Below, in pieces: positions 1 to 7,669 of a stretch of DNA of 64,000 nucleotides (position 1 is the first letter of the stretch; each line of letters starts with the position of its first letter). The position numbers and the translations under genes were made by a program. Source of the stretch: Aliarcobacter faecis (GTDB lineage Bacteria; Campylobacterota; Campylobacteria; Campylobacterales; Arcobacteraceae); assembly GCF_013201705.1 (NCBI RefSeq), contig NZ_CP053837.1, positions 248,001 through 312,000 on the forward strand, read 5' to 3'. The notes under the pieces were generated by a model that saw only the letters and a program-made list of their open reading frames with translations, did no database searches and was not told where the DNA came from.

Positions 1-103
1 TTTTTCCTATTAATTAATTTATTTTATATTATTTTTCTATTCTCAAAGCTAAGATTGTATCTAATTTTTTATTAGAGTTTGGTTACAATATATAGTATAT
101 AAG

Positions 104-179
104 AGGCTTTCTTCTTTAGAAATCTCTTTAAGAAAGTCTTTTAGAATTTTACTACTTTTTGCTTACATTAAAAAGTAGT
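104..179 (+). other. two tandem hairpins upstream of the HIT gene
   Basis: The 226 bases before the first gene contain no ORF. Two inverted repeats are visible. The first has arms at 104-113 and 130-139 with one G-U pair, followed by four T. The second is a perfect 10-bp stem (151-160 with 170-179) and a 9-nt loop. The first could terminate a rightward transcript from outside the window; the second could sit in the HIT leader. At the extreme left edge, bases 1-7 read as a purine-rich ribosome-binding site on the reverse strand, hinting at a leftward gene starting just outside. Function is inferred only. Confidence 0.4.
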
Positions 180-226
180 TTTATAATATTGGGTTTTGGA
201 TATAGAACCATTTAAAAGGAGAAGAT

Positions 227-571
227 ATGTGTATATTTTGTAAAATTGTAAATAAAGAGATACCTAGTAAGGTTATTTTAGAAGATGAAAATTTTTTGGC
301 TTTTCATGATATAAATCCTACAAGAAAAGTTCATGCTTTAGTTATTCCAAAAGCTCATTATAATTCTTTTGAAGATACTCCATCAACTATTATGGGAAAT
401 ATGAGTGATTTTATAAGAGAAGTTACAAAAGAGTTAAATGTAAATGAAAGTGGTTATAGAATGATAACAAATATTGGAAAAGATGGGGGACAAGAGGTTT
501 CGCATTTACATTTTCATATTATAGGTGGAGAAAGTGTTGGAAGACTTGTAAGAGATAAAAATGATTTATAA
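227..571 (+). CDS. HIT family nucleotide-binding protein (HinT-like)
   Basis: This is a small cytosolic histidine-triad hydrolase that probably acts on nucleoside phosphoramidates or AMP-linked compounds, as known for HinT proteins. The 114-residue length is normal for the family. The triad HLHFH lies at residues 93-97 with the central catalytic histidine at 95-97. An N-terminal CxxC (Cys2, Cys5) with His44 resembles the zinc-binding variant of the family. An AAAGGAG ribosome-binding site lies just before the ATG. It is a single-gene unit, convergent with accA across a shared terminator. The family call is firm; the natural substrate is unknown. Confidence 0.93.
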   Translation: MCIFCKIVNKEIPSKVILEDENFLAFHDINPTRKVHALVIPKAHYNSFEDTPSTIMGNMSDFIREVTKELNVNESGYRMITNIGKDGGQEVSHLHFHIIGGESVGRLVRDKNDL

Positions 572-593
572 GATAAACTTTTAAAGTTTATCT
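571..593. terminator. bidirectional terminator between HIT gene and accA
   Basis: A perfect 11-bp inverted repeat with a 1-nt centre (571-581 with 583-593) occupies the whole gap between two convergent stop codons, with a T-rich stretch on the rightward side. It can serve both strands. Confidence 0.6.
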
Positions 594-1528
594 TACTCTT
601 GAAAAGAACCTAAACTCATAATTTTTTGATATTTCTTTTCTTTTCTTTCTTCTGGACTTAATTTTTTAAGTTCAAGAATCGAGCTTAAAAAATATTTTTT
701 TAAAGCCACAATAGCTTCATCTTTTTTTCTATGAGCACCAATCAAAGGTTCGTTTACAACATCATCAATTAAGTTTTGTTGTTTTAAATTTTCAGCTGTA
801 ATTTTAAGTGCTTGTGCAGCAGTTTCAACTTTTGATGGATCGTTCCATAAAATAGCACTACACCCTTCAGGAGAAATAACAGCATATACTGAATATCTCA
901 TCATCGCTAGTTTATCTGCTATTGAGATTGCTAAAGCTCCACCACTTCCACCTTCTCCAATTACAACTGAAACTGTTGGAGTTGTAAGATTTGCAAATTC
1001 GTAAAGATTTTTTGCAATTGCTTCACTTTGATTTCTCTCTTCAGCTCCAAGTCCAGGGTATGCACCTGGAGTATCAACTAGCATTAGAATTGGAATTTGA
1101 AATTTTTCAGCCATTTGAGCAGCTCTTAAAGCTTTTCTATAACCTTCTGGACTAGGCATTCCAAAGTTTCTTTTTAATTTTTCTTTAGTTCCTCTACCTT
1201 TTTGTTCTCCAATAATAAGTGTTCTTTGTGTTCCTATAAAACCTAAGTAACATACTATTGCATGGTCATCTACAAAATGTCTATCTCCATGAATTTCATA
1301 AGCATCAGTTAAAAGTCCATTTATATAATCAAGTGCATAAGGTCGATCTGGATGTCGTGCAAGTTGAAGTTTTTGATAATCATTTAAATTTTTAAATGTC
1401 TTTTCAACTTCTTTATCAAGTTTTTTATTTAAAATTTCAACAGCTGGTTCATCTGCTCTACTTTTTGCTGTTATAATCTCTTCTTCTATTTTTCTTATTT
1501 TATCTTCAAATTCTAAGTAAGTTGCCAA
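593..1528 (-). CDS. accA: acetyl-CoA carboxylase carboxyltransferase subunit alpha
   Basis: This is the alpha subunit of the carboxyltransferase that, with AccD, moves the carboxyl group from biotin to acetyl-CoA to make malonyl-CoA, the first committed step of fatty-acid synthesis. The 311-residue length matches bacterial AccA. An N-terminal helical region (1-60) precedes the crotonase-fold core. The glycine-rich segment [10 protein letters not shown] (191-200) and VDTPGAYPG (151-159), which form oxyanion and acyl-CoA sites, are intact. It is the last gene of the reverse-strand fatty-acid cluster, 47 bp after fabF. accD is not in the window. Confidence 0.97.
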   Translation of the reverse strand: MATYLEFEDKIRKIEEEIITAKSRADEPAVEILNKKLDKEVEKTFKNLNDYQKLQLARHPDRPYALDYINGLLTDAYEIHGDRHFVDDHAIVCYLGFIGTQRTLIIGEQKGRGTKEKLKRNFGMPSPEGYRKALRAAQMAEKFQIPILMLVDTPGAYPGLGAEERNQSEAIAKNLYEFANLTTPTVSVVIGEGGSGGALAISIADKLAMMRYSVYAVISPEGCSAILWNDPSKVETAAQALKITAENLKQQNLIDDVVNEPLIGAHRKKDEAIVALKKYFLSSILELKKLSPEERKEKKYQKIMSLGSFQE

Positions 1529-1575
1529 TATTTTTCCTTATAGAAAAGAGTAATTTTACTCTTTAAGGTTTAGAT

Positions 1576-2835
1576 TTATTTTGTAAATTTTTTGAAAATT
1601 ACAGAACCATTTGTTCCACCAAAACCAAAGTTATTACTCATAACAGTTGTTAATTCAACTTTTCTAGCAATATTTGGAACAACATCTAAATCACATTCAG
1701 GATCTTGATTTTCAACATTAATAGTTGGAGGGATAATACCCTCATTTAAAGCTTTAATTGACATAATAGCCTCAATTGCACCAGCAGCACCTAGACAGTG
1801 ACCAATTTGACCTTTTGTAGAAGATACAGGAGGGCATTTCTCTTTTCCTCCAAATAACTCTTTTATAGCTGCAGTCTCATTCTTATCTCCTACTGGAGTT
1901 GAAGTTCCATGAGTATTGATATAGTCTATTTTTGGATATTCTCCTGTTAAATTCTTTACCATTTCAAATGCAGCTTTCATAGCTCTTAGAGGACCTTCTG
2001 TAACAGGAGCAGTTATGTGATTTGCATCTCCACTCTCTCCAAATCCAATAATTTCACAATAGATTTTTGCATCTCTTTGTAATGCACTATCAAGAGTTTC
2101 AACAACTAATGCCCCAGCACCTTCTCCCATTACAAATCCATCTCTATTTATATCAAAAGGTCTTGAAGCTTTTTTAGGCTCATCATTTCTTGTTGAAAGA
2201 GCTTTCATTGCTGCAAATCCACCAACTCCAGCTCCACAAATAGCACTTTCTGCACCAACAACTAAAATTCTATCAGCACCACCTAAAGCTATTGTTTTAA
2301 CAGCATCATTTAAAGCATGAGTTGAAGCAGCACAAGCCGTAACATGTCCTAAAGAAGGACCTTTTAGATTGTGTTCAATTGAGATAAATCCACTTAGCAT
2401 ATTAGCTAAAGATGAAGGAATAAAAAATGGAGATATTTTTCTAGAACCTCTTGTATCACAAATTGTAGAGTTTTTTTGAATTGTAGATAAACCACCGATT
2501 CCTGAACCAGAAATAATTCCAAATCTAGGAGCATCTTTTTCATCTACTTTTTTATTTTCAAGTGTAGTAAAACCACTATCAATCATAGCTTCTTGAGCTG
2601 CTTTAATCCCTAATTGGATAAATCTATCAGCTTTTTTTACCTCTTTTTTATCCATTACAGTTTCAGGATCAAAGTTTTTTACCTCTCCTGCTATTTGTAC
2701 TGAAAAATCACTAATATCAAATAATGTTATTGTATCAATTCCACATACACCATTTACGGCTGCTTCAAAAGATTCATTTACATTATGACCTATAGAATTT
2801 ATTGTACCTAAACCTGTAATAACAACTCTTTTCAT
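1576..2835 (-). CDS. fabF: 3-oxoacyl-[acyl-carrier-protein] synthase II
   Basis: This condensing enzyme extends acyl-ACP with malonyl-ACP in fatty-acid elongation. The 419-residue length is normal for KASII. The catalytic triad is visible: nucleophile Cys168 in TACAAST, His309 in NTHGTSTPVGD and His346 in GHCLGAAGA. The glycine-rich C-terminal FGFGGTNGS motif is intact. The gene lies between acpP and accA. The 121-bp gap to acpP contains a strong hairpin, so fabF may be made at a lower level than ACP. The call is firm. Confidence 0.97.
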   Translation of the reverse strand: MKRVVITGLGTINSIGHNVNESFEAAVNGVCGIDTITLFDISDFSVQIAGEVKNFDPETVMDKKEVKKADRFIQLGIKAAQEAMIDSGFTTLENKKVDEKDAPRFGIISGSGIGGLSTIQKNSTICDTRGSRKISPFFIPSSLANMLSGFISIEHNLKGPSLGHVTACAASTHALNDAVKTIALGGADRILVVGAESAICGAGVGGFAAMKALSTRNDEPKKASRPFDINRDGFVMGEGAGALVVETLDSALQRDAKIYCEIIGFGESGDANHITAPVTEGPLRAMKAAFEMVKNLTGEYPKIDYINTHGTSTPVGDKNETAAIKELFGGKEKCPPVSSTKGQIGHCLGAAGAIEAIMSIKALNEGIIPPTINVENQDPECDLDVVPNIARKVELTTVMSNNFGFGGTNGSVIFKKFTK

Positions 2836-2914
2836 CTAATTATGCTCCAATATTTAATTATATTTTATTTAAATTATTCAATTTTTTATCAAAAAAACTC
2901 AATAGTAGAAATCT

Positions 2915-2943
2915 TTAAATGAAAGAATTAATCTTTCATTTAA
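2915..2943 (-). terminator. hairpin after acpP (partial terminator or mRNA-stabilising stem)
   Basis: A perfect 12-bp stem (2915-2926 with 2932-2943) and 5-nt loop lies 13 bp after the acpP stop codon. No immediate long U-run follows on the reverse strand, so partial termination or 3'-end stabilisation of a short acpP transcript is more likely than full termination. Confidence 0.6.
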
Positions 2944-2956
2944 GTAAAGCGTGTAA

Positions 2957-3187
2957 TTACGCGTTATTTTCGATGTATGCTATTGCATCAGCTACAGTTA
3001 AGATTTTTTCTGCATCTTCATCTGGAATTTCGATGTCAAATTTCTCTTCTAAAGCCATTACAAGTTCAACAACATCTAGTGAATCTGCACCTAAATCTTC
3101 AATGAACTTTGAATCTTCTTTAACTTCAGCTGGATCGCAATCTAATTGCTCTACAACAACCGCTTTTACATCATCTAATAATGCCAT
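2957..3187 (-). CDS. acpP: acyl carrier protein
   Basis: This small acidic carrier holds growing acyl chains on a 4'-phosphopantetheine arm during fatty-acid and lipid A synthesis. It is 76 residues long, with the attachment site Ser36 in [10 protein letters not shown] and the usual four-helix pattern. The gene is between fabG and fabF and has a good ribosome-binding site (AAAGGAT). It has its own extended -10 promoter in the 93-bp gap before it and a perfect hairpin on each side, consistent with ACP being needed in far greater amount than the enzymes. The identity is certain. Confidence 0.98.
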   Translation of the reverse strand: MALLDDVKAVVVEQLDCDPAEVKEDSKFIEDLGADSLDVVELVMALEEKFDIEIPDEDAEKILTVADAIAYIENNA

Positions 3188-3217
3188 ATCTTTATCCTTT
3201 TATAAAATTAACTTCAA

Positions 3218-3226
3218 ATTATAGCA
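3218..3226 (-). promoter_or_regulatory. extended -10 promoter of acpP
   Basis: Read on the reverse strand, 3226-3218 is TGCTATAAT, a perfect extended -10. It is preceded by a T-rich tract (TTTTTT), the arrangement typical of the main sigma factor in Campylobacterota. The predicted start leaves a leader of about 20-25 nt before the acpP start codon. Confidence 0.7.
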
Positions 3227-3265
3227 AAAAAGTTTTAAAAACCCTTTTAATTTCTTAAAATTATA

Positions 3266-3286
3266 GTTTAAAGCCTAGCTTTAAAC
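3266..3286 (-). terminator. hairpin at the end of fabG
   Basis: A perfect 9-bp stem with a 3-nt loop (3266-3274 with 3278-3286) overlaps the fabG stop codon. Downstream sequence on the reverse strand is AT-rich with a short U-run. It probably weakens read-through from fabG into acpP. Confidence 0.55.
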
Positions 3287-4024
3287 ATATAATCCACCAT
3301 TTACTTTTAAAATCTCACCAGTAATATAGCTAGCATGATCACTTAATAAAAATGCTACAGCATCTGCAATTTCACTTGGATTCCCAAATCTTGAAAGAGG
3401 AATATTCTTTTCATATTCAGCTTTTACTTCATCTTTTAACAAATTTGTCATATCTGTTTGTATAAATCCAGGAGTTACTGCATTATATCTAATATTTCTA
3501 CTTGCAGCCTCTTTTGCAAATGATTTAGTCATTGCATTTAAACCACCTTTTGAAGCAGAATAATTTACTTGACCAGGATTTCCCATCTCTCCAACAATAG
3601 AAGATATATTTACAACAGAACCAAATCCTTTTTTACCTCTTTGTTTATAAAACTCTTTACATCCAATAAATGCAGATGTTAAGTTTGCATCAATTACTGA
3701 TGTAAAATCTTCAACACTCATTCTAAGAGCCAATTTATCTTTTGTAATTCCTGCATTGTTTACTAAATAAGCTAACTCTCCATCACTATCAATTATAGTT
3801 TTTATAGCATTTATAAACTCTTCTTCTATTGAAACATCAGCCTTAATTATTGCTGCTATTCCACCTGCTTTTTCTATTTGCTCTTTTATTATTTCTGCTT
3901 CTTCAATTTTGCTTCTATAGTTTATCCATACTTTTAGTCCATAGCTTGCAAGCGTTTGTGCAATTTGTGCTCCAATACCTTTACTAGCTCCTGTTATCAA
4001 AACATTTTTACCACTAAATTTCAT
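3281..4024 (-). CDS. fabG: 3-oxoacyl-[acyl-carrier-protein] reductase
   Basis: This NADPH-dependent short-chain dehydrogenase reduces 3-oxoacyl-ACP in each elongation cycle. The 247-residue length is typical. The Rossmann motif TGASKGIG (11-18), NNAG (89-92), the catalytic Ser141/142 and the Y155-x3-K159 pair (NYSASKG) are all present. It is the first gene of the reverse-strand fatty-acid group and starts 54 bp after queE, so transcription from the que genes may continue into it. FabG over other SDR enzymes is supported by the acpP-fabF context. Confidence 0.95.
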   Translation of the reverse strand: MKFSGKNVLITGASKGIGAQIAQTLASYGLKVWINYRSKIEEAEIIKEQIEKAGGIAAIIKADVSIEEEFINAIKTIIDSDGELAYLVNNAGITKDKLALRMSVEDFTSVIDANLTSAFIGCKEFYKQRGKKGFGSVVNISSIVGEMGNPGQVNYSASKGGLNAMTKSFAKEAASRNIRYNAVTPGFIQTDMTNLLKDEVKAEYEKNIPLSRFGNPSEIADAVAFLLSDHASYITGEILKVNGGLYV

Positions 4025-4078
4025 ATCTATCCTTTTGTTTTTGCATATAATTTTTATTATAACAATATTTTTATTAGA

Positions 4079-4843
4079 TTAAACTCCTCTTTGATTATTC
4101 CAAATTCTAATATGTAGTCTATCTGAATATTTAAAACCATATTTTATAGCAAGATTTACTACTTCTAAAGAATTTTTGTCAATGCTTGAAGCAGTATCAC
4201 CTAAGGGCATTAAATATACCTCACATTTTGGAATATCTTTTAAAATATCTTTAATTTCAGTCATAGCTTTTTCTAAAAAATCATCTCCTATAACAAATTT
4301 TAGATAAGACTTTTTTGTATTCTCTAAGATTTTTGTTAAAGTTATTTTGTTTACTCTTTTTTTTAAGGGTTCTAAAGAGTTACTTAGTTTTACACTCATA
4401 GAAAAGAGAATATTTTTTTGATAATCTTCTTTAAAATCTATATTTAGTGAAGCATTTGTTTCTATGGTTACTCTATGTTTTTTGTTTATATAATATTTTA
4501 ATAAATTTTGGAATTCTAGATCATTCCAATATAAAAGAGGTTCTCCTCCAGTTATTACAATATCAATTTTATAGTTATATTCAAAATTCTTAAGAAGCTT
4601 ATCTACTTCATTTACAATATCTAAATGAGAATTATATATTTTCCAACTATCTCTAAACTCCATATCAACTGCATAATATGAGTCACAGGCACACTTTTTT
4701 TTACCACTAGGTGTTTCGTACTCTACATTAAATCCTGCACATTTAAAGTTACATTTTCCAAATCTAATAAATATAGAAGGAGTACCCAAAAGTTTTCCTT
4801 CTCCTTGAATTGTTGGTCCAAAAATCTCATTTACTTCAAGCAT
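4079..4843 (-). CDS. queE: 7-carboxy-7-deazaguanine synthase (radical SAM), variant cluster loop
   Basis: QueE converts 6-carboxy-tetrahydropterin to 7-carboxy-7-deazaguanine in queuosine synthesis. The N-terminal signature EIFGPTIQGEG (6-16) and the ITGGEPLL segment of radical SAM proteins are clear. The iron-sulfur loop is unusual: Cys31 and Cys35 fit the first two positions of CxxxCxxC, but residue 38 is Phe. The next cysteines are Cys51 and Cys53 after an inserted loop. Other QueE proteins are also known to carry expanded cluster loops, so this is likely functional. It overlaps queD by 8 bp. At 254 residues it is longer than minimal QueE. Confidence 0.9.
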   Translation of the reverse strand: MLEVNEIFGPTIQGEGKLLGTPSIFIRFGKCNFKCAGFNVEYETPSGKKKCACDSYYAVDMEFRDSWKIYNSHLDIVNEVDKLLKNFEYNYKIDIVITGGEPLLYWNDLEFQNLLKYYINKKHRVTIETNASLNIDFKEDYQKNILFSMSVKLSNSLEPLKKRVNKITLTKILENTKKSYLKFVIGDDFLEKAMTEIKDILKDIPKCEVYLMPLGDTASSIDKNSLEVVNLAIKYGFKYSDRLHIRIWNNQRGV

Positions 4844-5357
4844 AAAAAGTGCTTTTACTTTTTGGTGTCTCTAAGAACTCTATTTTTGATACTTTTATAT
4901 CTATCTTTTTCATTTTTTCTTGTGCTATTTTCAAGAACCAAGCAGATAGATTTTCACTTGTTGGTACAAAATTTACAACTATATAACTTTCATAAAGTTC
5001 TAAAAGTTCAGCTTTAAAAGGTTTTGTATCTACAATTTTATACCCTTCTTTAAATGCTATTAAATCCTTTTTATCTATATTTGGAATTAAAGTTTCAAAA
5101 AGTGGATCATTTATATCTATTATAAATTTGTGATCTAAAATATCATCTAAAAATTTTTTAAACCAATTAAGATGTTTAAAATCTGTAACCATTCCACTTT
5201 TTAAACTATCTGATTTTAAATATATAATTATTTTTCCTTGATGTCCATGAAGATGTCTACACATTAGACAGCTATCTAAAGAGAATTCAACATCTAATGA
5301 TTGCGACCAAACTCTATGTCCATAACAAAAATCAAACTCTTTTGATATTTCCCACAT
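4836..5357 (-). CDS. queD: 6-carboxy-5,6,7,8-tetrahydropterin synthase
   Basis: QueD makes 6-carboxy-tetrahydropterin from dihydroneopterin triphosphate, the step before QueE. Zinc ligands His14 (YGHRVW) and the HLHGHQG histidines (37, 39) are visible. A catalytic cysteine is available at Cys30 or Cys33 in the DSCLMCRH segment. At 173 residues it is longer than the roughly 120-residue E. coli protein, with inserted segments in the middle. It overlaps queC by one base and queE by eight, indicating translational coupling. The call is supported by motif and context. Confidence 0.92.
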   Translation of the reverse strand: MWEISKEFDFCYGHRVWSQSLDVEFSLDSCLMCRHLHGHQGKIIIYLKSDSLKSGMVTDFKHLNWFKKFLDDILDHKFIIDINDPLFETLIPNIDKKDLIAFKEGYKIVDTKPFKAELLELYESYIVVNFVPTSENLSAWFLKIAQEKMKKIDIKVSKIEFLETPKSKSTFYA

Positions 5358-6046
5358 TAGAAAATCTCCTTATATTTTATAGGATCTTTTGAATTTACTT
5401 CGTTAAATCCATTTAATCTTAATCTACAAGAGTCACAAACTCCACAAGCTTCATCCTCTTCTTTATAGCAAGACCAAGTTAGTTCAAGAGGAACATTTAA
5501 TTTTATAGCCTCTTGTACAATTTGTGCTTTACTTAAATTTACTAAAGGAGTGATAATCTCTATATTTGTACTATCTTTTGTACCCTCATTTATAGCTTTT
5601 TGAATGGAGTTAATGAAACTGTTTGTACAATCAGGGTATCCTGAACTATCTTCTTGAACTACTCCAATGTACATAGCACTTGCACTCTCTTTTTCAGCAA
5701 TTGCACTAGCTATACTTAAAAATATCCCATTTCTAAAAGGAACATAAGTAATTGGAATAATACCTTTTTCAATACCATTTATTGGTACTTCTATTGATTT
5801 GTCTGTTAAAGCGCTAGCTCCAATTTGAGTAAAAAATGGAATATCAATTTCATATTTATTTAAAACATTTAGTTTTTCACAAATATCTCTAAATGCTTTT
5901 AGCTCTTTAGTTTGTGTTCTTTGTCCATAGTTAAAATGAACTGCAATTAGTTCATAACCACTGTTTTTTGCTATGTATGAACTAAGAGTTGAATCCATTC
6001 CGCCACTTAAAATTACTACTGCTTTTTTATTAAAATTATTTGCCAT
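5357..6046 (-). CDS. queC: 7-cyano-7-deazaguanine synthase
   Basis: QueC uses ATP and ammonia to turn 7-carboxy-7-deazaguanine into preQ0, for queuosine-modified tRNA. The PP-loop SGGMDST (14-20) is at the N terminus. Four cysteines near the C terminus (193, 201, 204, 207, pattern Cx7CxxCxxC) bind zinc as in the family. It is the first gene of queC-queD-queE and diverges from the membrane protein at 6157. The 110-bp gap shows no recognisable preQ1 riboswitch. The call is firm. Confidence 0.96.
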   Translation of the reverse strand: MANNFNKKAVVILSGGMDSTLSSYIAKNSGYELIAVHFNYGQRTQTKELKAFRDICEKLNVLNKYEIDIPFFTQIGASALTDKSIEVPINGIEKGIIPITYVPFRNGIFLSIASAIAEKESASAMYIGVVQEDSSGYPDCTNSFINSIQKAINEGTKDSTNIEIITPLVNLSKAQIVQEAIKLNVPLELTWSCYKEEDEACGVCDSCRLRLNGFNEVNSKDPIKYKEIF

Positions 6047-6117
6047 CTATTAAAAAATCCTTATATTATAAAAAAATGTATGAAATATTGAAAAATGTAA
6101 ACTTATCATAAGTTGGA

Positions 6118-6123
6118 TATAAT
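6118..6123 (+). promoter_or_regulatory. -10 element of the 6157-7232 transcript
   Basis: A consensus TATAAT lies 33 bp before the start codon at 6157, in the gap that also separates it from divergent queC. No clear -35 is seen, as is usual in this phylum. Confidence 0.5.
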
Positions 6124-6156
6124 AGCAAAAATTTTTAAAAGTGAGATAAACTTAAT

Positions 6157-6561
6157 ATGGAAATTATGCAAGATGCAATATCTACACATATTTATGCAAT
6201 ATATATTTTTTTAGCAATTATGCTTTTTAATTTATACTCTGTTGTTTCAAAAAAAGATTTTATGTCTTTGGCAAAAAGATTAAAATTTATGACTCCAATT
6301 TATCATTTAAGTAATGCAATCGTAATTTATACAGGTACAATAGTTGCTTTTTATGCACAACATTTTAGTTTTACAATAGCTTTAATGATACCAGCTTCAA
6401 TATTTTTATTAGTAATTGAGATAAAAAGATATAAAAAACAGAGAGTTATAAAAGTTGCTGATACTCAATTACAAGAGGATTTTTATATCTATGCTAAAAA
6501 AATATATTTAATTGAAATTTCTGTTTTAGTTTTAGTTTATGTAGTTAGCAAGGTATTTTAA
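6157..6561 (+). CDS. small integral membrane protein upstream of rsmE, unknown function
   Basis: This 134-residue protein has about four hydrophobic helices (near 12-32, 50-70, 73-90 and 113-132) separated by short basic loops. No catalytic motif or cofactor-binding histidine pattern was recognised. Its stop codon overlaps the rsmE start by one base, so the two genes are translationally coupled and expressed together. The link to rsmE may be positional only. A second in-frame ATG at 6166 is an alternative start. I do not recognise a named family. Confidence 0.75.
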   Translation: MEIMQDAISTHIYAIYIFLAIMLFNLYSVVSKKDFMSLAKRLKFMTPIYHLSNAIVIYTGTIVAFYAQHFSFTIALMIPASIFLLVIEIKRYKKQRVIKVADTQLQEDFYIYAKKIYLIEISVLVLVYVVSKVF

Positions 6562-7232
6562 TGCAATTTGTTTATGAAGCTTTAAGTGGTAATGATATTT
6601 TAGAGATAAAAGATGAAGTTTATAATTATATAATTAAAGCAAGACGACATAAAATTGATGATGAGATTTATTTTAGAAATTTAGAAGATAAAAATTTATA
6701 TTTATATAAATTAAATTTTATTGACAAAAAAAAAGCTATTTTAAATTTAATTTTAAGTGAAGAAAAAGAGATAGAAAATTCAAAAAAACTTCACTTGGCT
6801 TGGTGTGTAGTTGATCCAAAAACTATATATGAGAATATAAGCTCTTTAAATGAGTTGGGAGTAGATAAGATAAGTTTTGTATATGCTGATTTTTCACAGA
6901 AGAATTTTAAAATTAATTTTGAGAAATTAAAGAAGATTTTAATAAACTCTTCAGCTCAATGTGGAAGAAGTAGTATTATAAAATTAGATATTTATAAAAA
7001 TTTAGATGGATTCTTACAAAAATTTCCAAACTCATACTTACTCGATTTTTCAGATAATTTAATAGATGAAAAAAAAGATGAAATTGAAAGGTTAATAATT
7101 GGAACTGAAGGTGGTTTTTCAAAAAGAGAAAGAGAGCTTTTTAATAAAGATTTTATAGTTGGATTTAATTCAAATTTGATTTTAAGATCCCAAACGGCAA
7201 TTGTATCTGCTAGTTCAAAAGTTATTATATAA
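6561..7232 (+). CDS. rsmE: 16S rRNA (uracil-1498-N3)-methyltransferase
   Basis: This enzyme methylates U1498 of 16S rRNA using S-adenosylmethionine. It has an N-terminal PUA-like domain (about 1-70) and a C-terminal SPOUT knot domain with the SAM-binding motifs GTEGGFSKRE (181-190) and LILRSQTA (206-213). At 223 residues it is slightly shorter than usual. A run of nine A in the AAA-AAA-AAA lysine codons near 6726 is a possible slippage site but the frame is intact. It ends at a strong terminator. Confidence 0.93.
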   Translation: MQFVYEALSGNDILEIKDEVYNYIIKARRHKIDDEIYFRNLEDKNLYLYKLNFIDKKKAILNLILSEEKEIENSKKLHLAWCVVDPKTIYENISSLNELGVDKISFVYADFSQKNFKINFEKLKKILINSSAQCGRSSIIKLDIYKNLDGFLQKFPNSYLLDFSDNLIDEKKDEIERLIIGTEGGFSKRERELFNKDFIVGFNSNLILRSQTAIVSASSKVII

Positions 7233-7253
7233 AAGAGTAAAGATTACTCTTTT
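7231..7253. terminator. terminator after rsmE
   Basis: A perfect 10-bp stem with a 3-nt loop (7231-7240 with 7244-7253) follows the rsmE stop directly and ends in TTTT. It can also stop reverse transcription from the pet side. Confidence 0.75.
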
Positions 7254-7263
7254 ATACTTCTTA

Positions 7264-7651
7264 TCAATTTCTAACTATTGAGTGACAGTTAGAACAGGCA
7301 TTTAACATATCTGAATAAGAGTTTCCAGATTTAGCAAATGCTTTGTTTTTTAAGTTTTCTTCTAATTCAACTACATTTAAAGTAATTCTTTTGAAGGATT
7401 TTCAGCAATATTTGATATATGCTTTTTATTTTTTGACGGTATTGTGAAATTGAACTTTTTTCTATAAAAAGATTATTTCCATCTTTTACAAGTTTATTTC
7501 CTTCTTTTATTAATTCAATGTTGTTATTTAAAAAACCTTTTTGAATTAATGCCATACCTTTTTCCATTTTAGACATAGACTCTTGTATTGCATCATTTGC
7601 AAAAAGTGAACTAGATGCTAAAGATGCAATAATTAATAATTTTCTCTTCTA
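7264..7651 (-). pseudogene. decayed small periplasmic cytochrome c with C-terminal heme (cytochrome c'-like)
   Basis: Reverse-strand reading gives a signal-peptide-like start (KRKLLIIASLASSSLFA), a helical middle (ESMSKMEKGMALIQKG) and, in another frame, LEENLKNKAFAK followed by CSNCH at 7296-7282 and a stop at 7266-7264. The pieces form one protein only if three faults are bridged. The expected ATG at 7651-7649 reads TAG. The frame shifts near 7438 (after SQY, into NKKHISNIAENP). It shifts again near 7390 (into FKRITLNVVELEE). The single heme motif near the C terminus is typical of small class II-like cytochromes. It follows petC by 18 bp. The lesions are read directly; the family is inferred. 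Confidence 0.75.
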
Positions 7652-7669
7652 TATTTTGAAAAGATGTTC

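Noticed and set aside
2919-3224. 101-codon forward frame
   Set aside because: It is the antisense shadow of acpP, which has clear motifs and a promoter; the frame's protein is a low-complexity Ser-rich sequence.
6047-6156. preQ1 riboswitch before queC
   Set aside because: The gap is AT-rich without the conserved pseudoknot pattern; only a -10 for the divergent gene was seen.
6726-6734. Run of nine A in rsmE as a phase-variation switch
   Set aside because: Such A-runs are common in this AT-rich genome, the frame is intact, and there is no surface function to vary.
7367-7576. 69-codon reverse frame as an independent gene
   Set aside because: It is only the middle of the broken cytochrome; it lacks the signal peptide and the heme motif found in the flanking frames.
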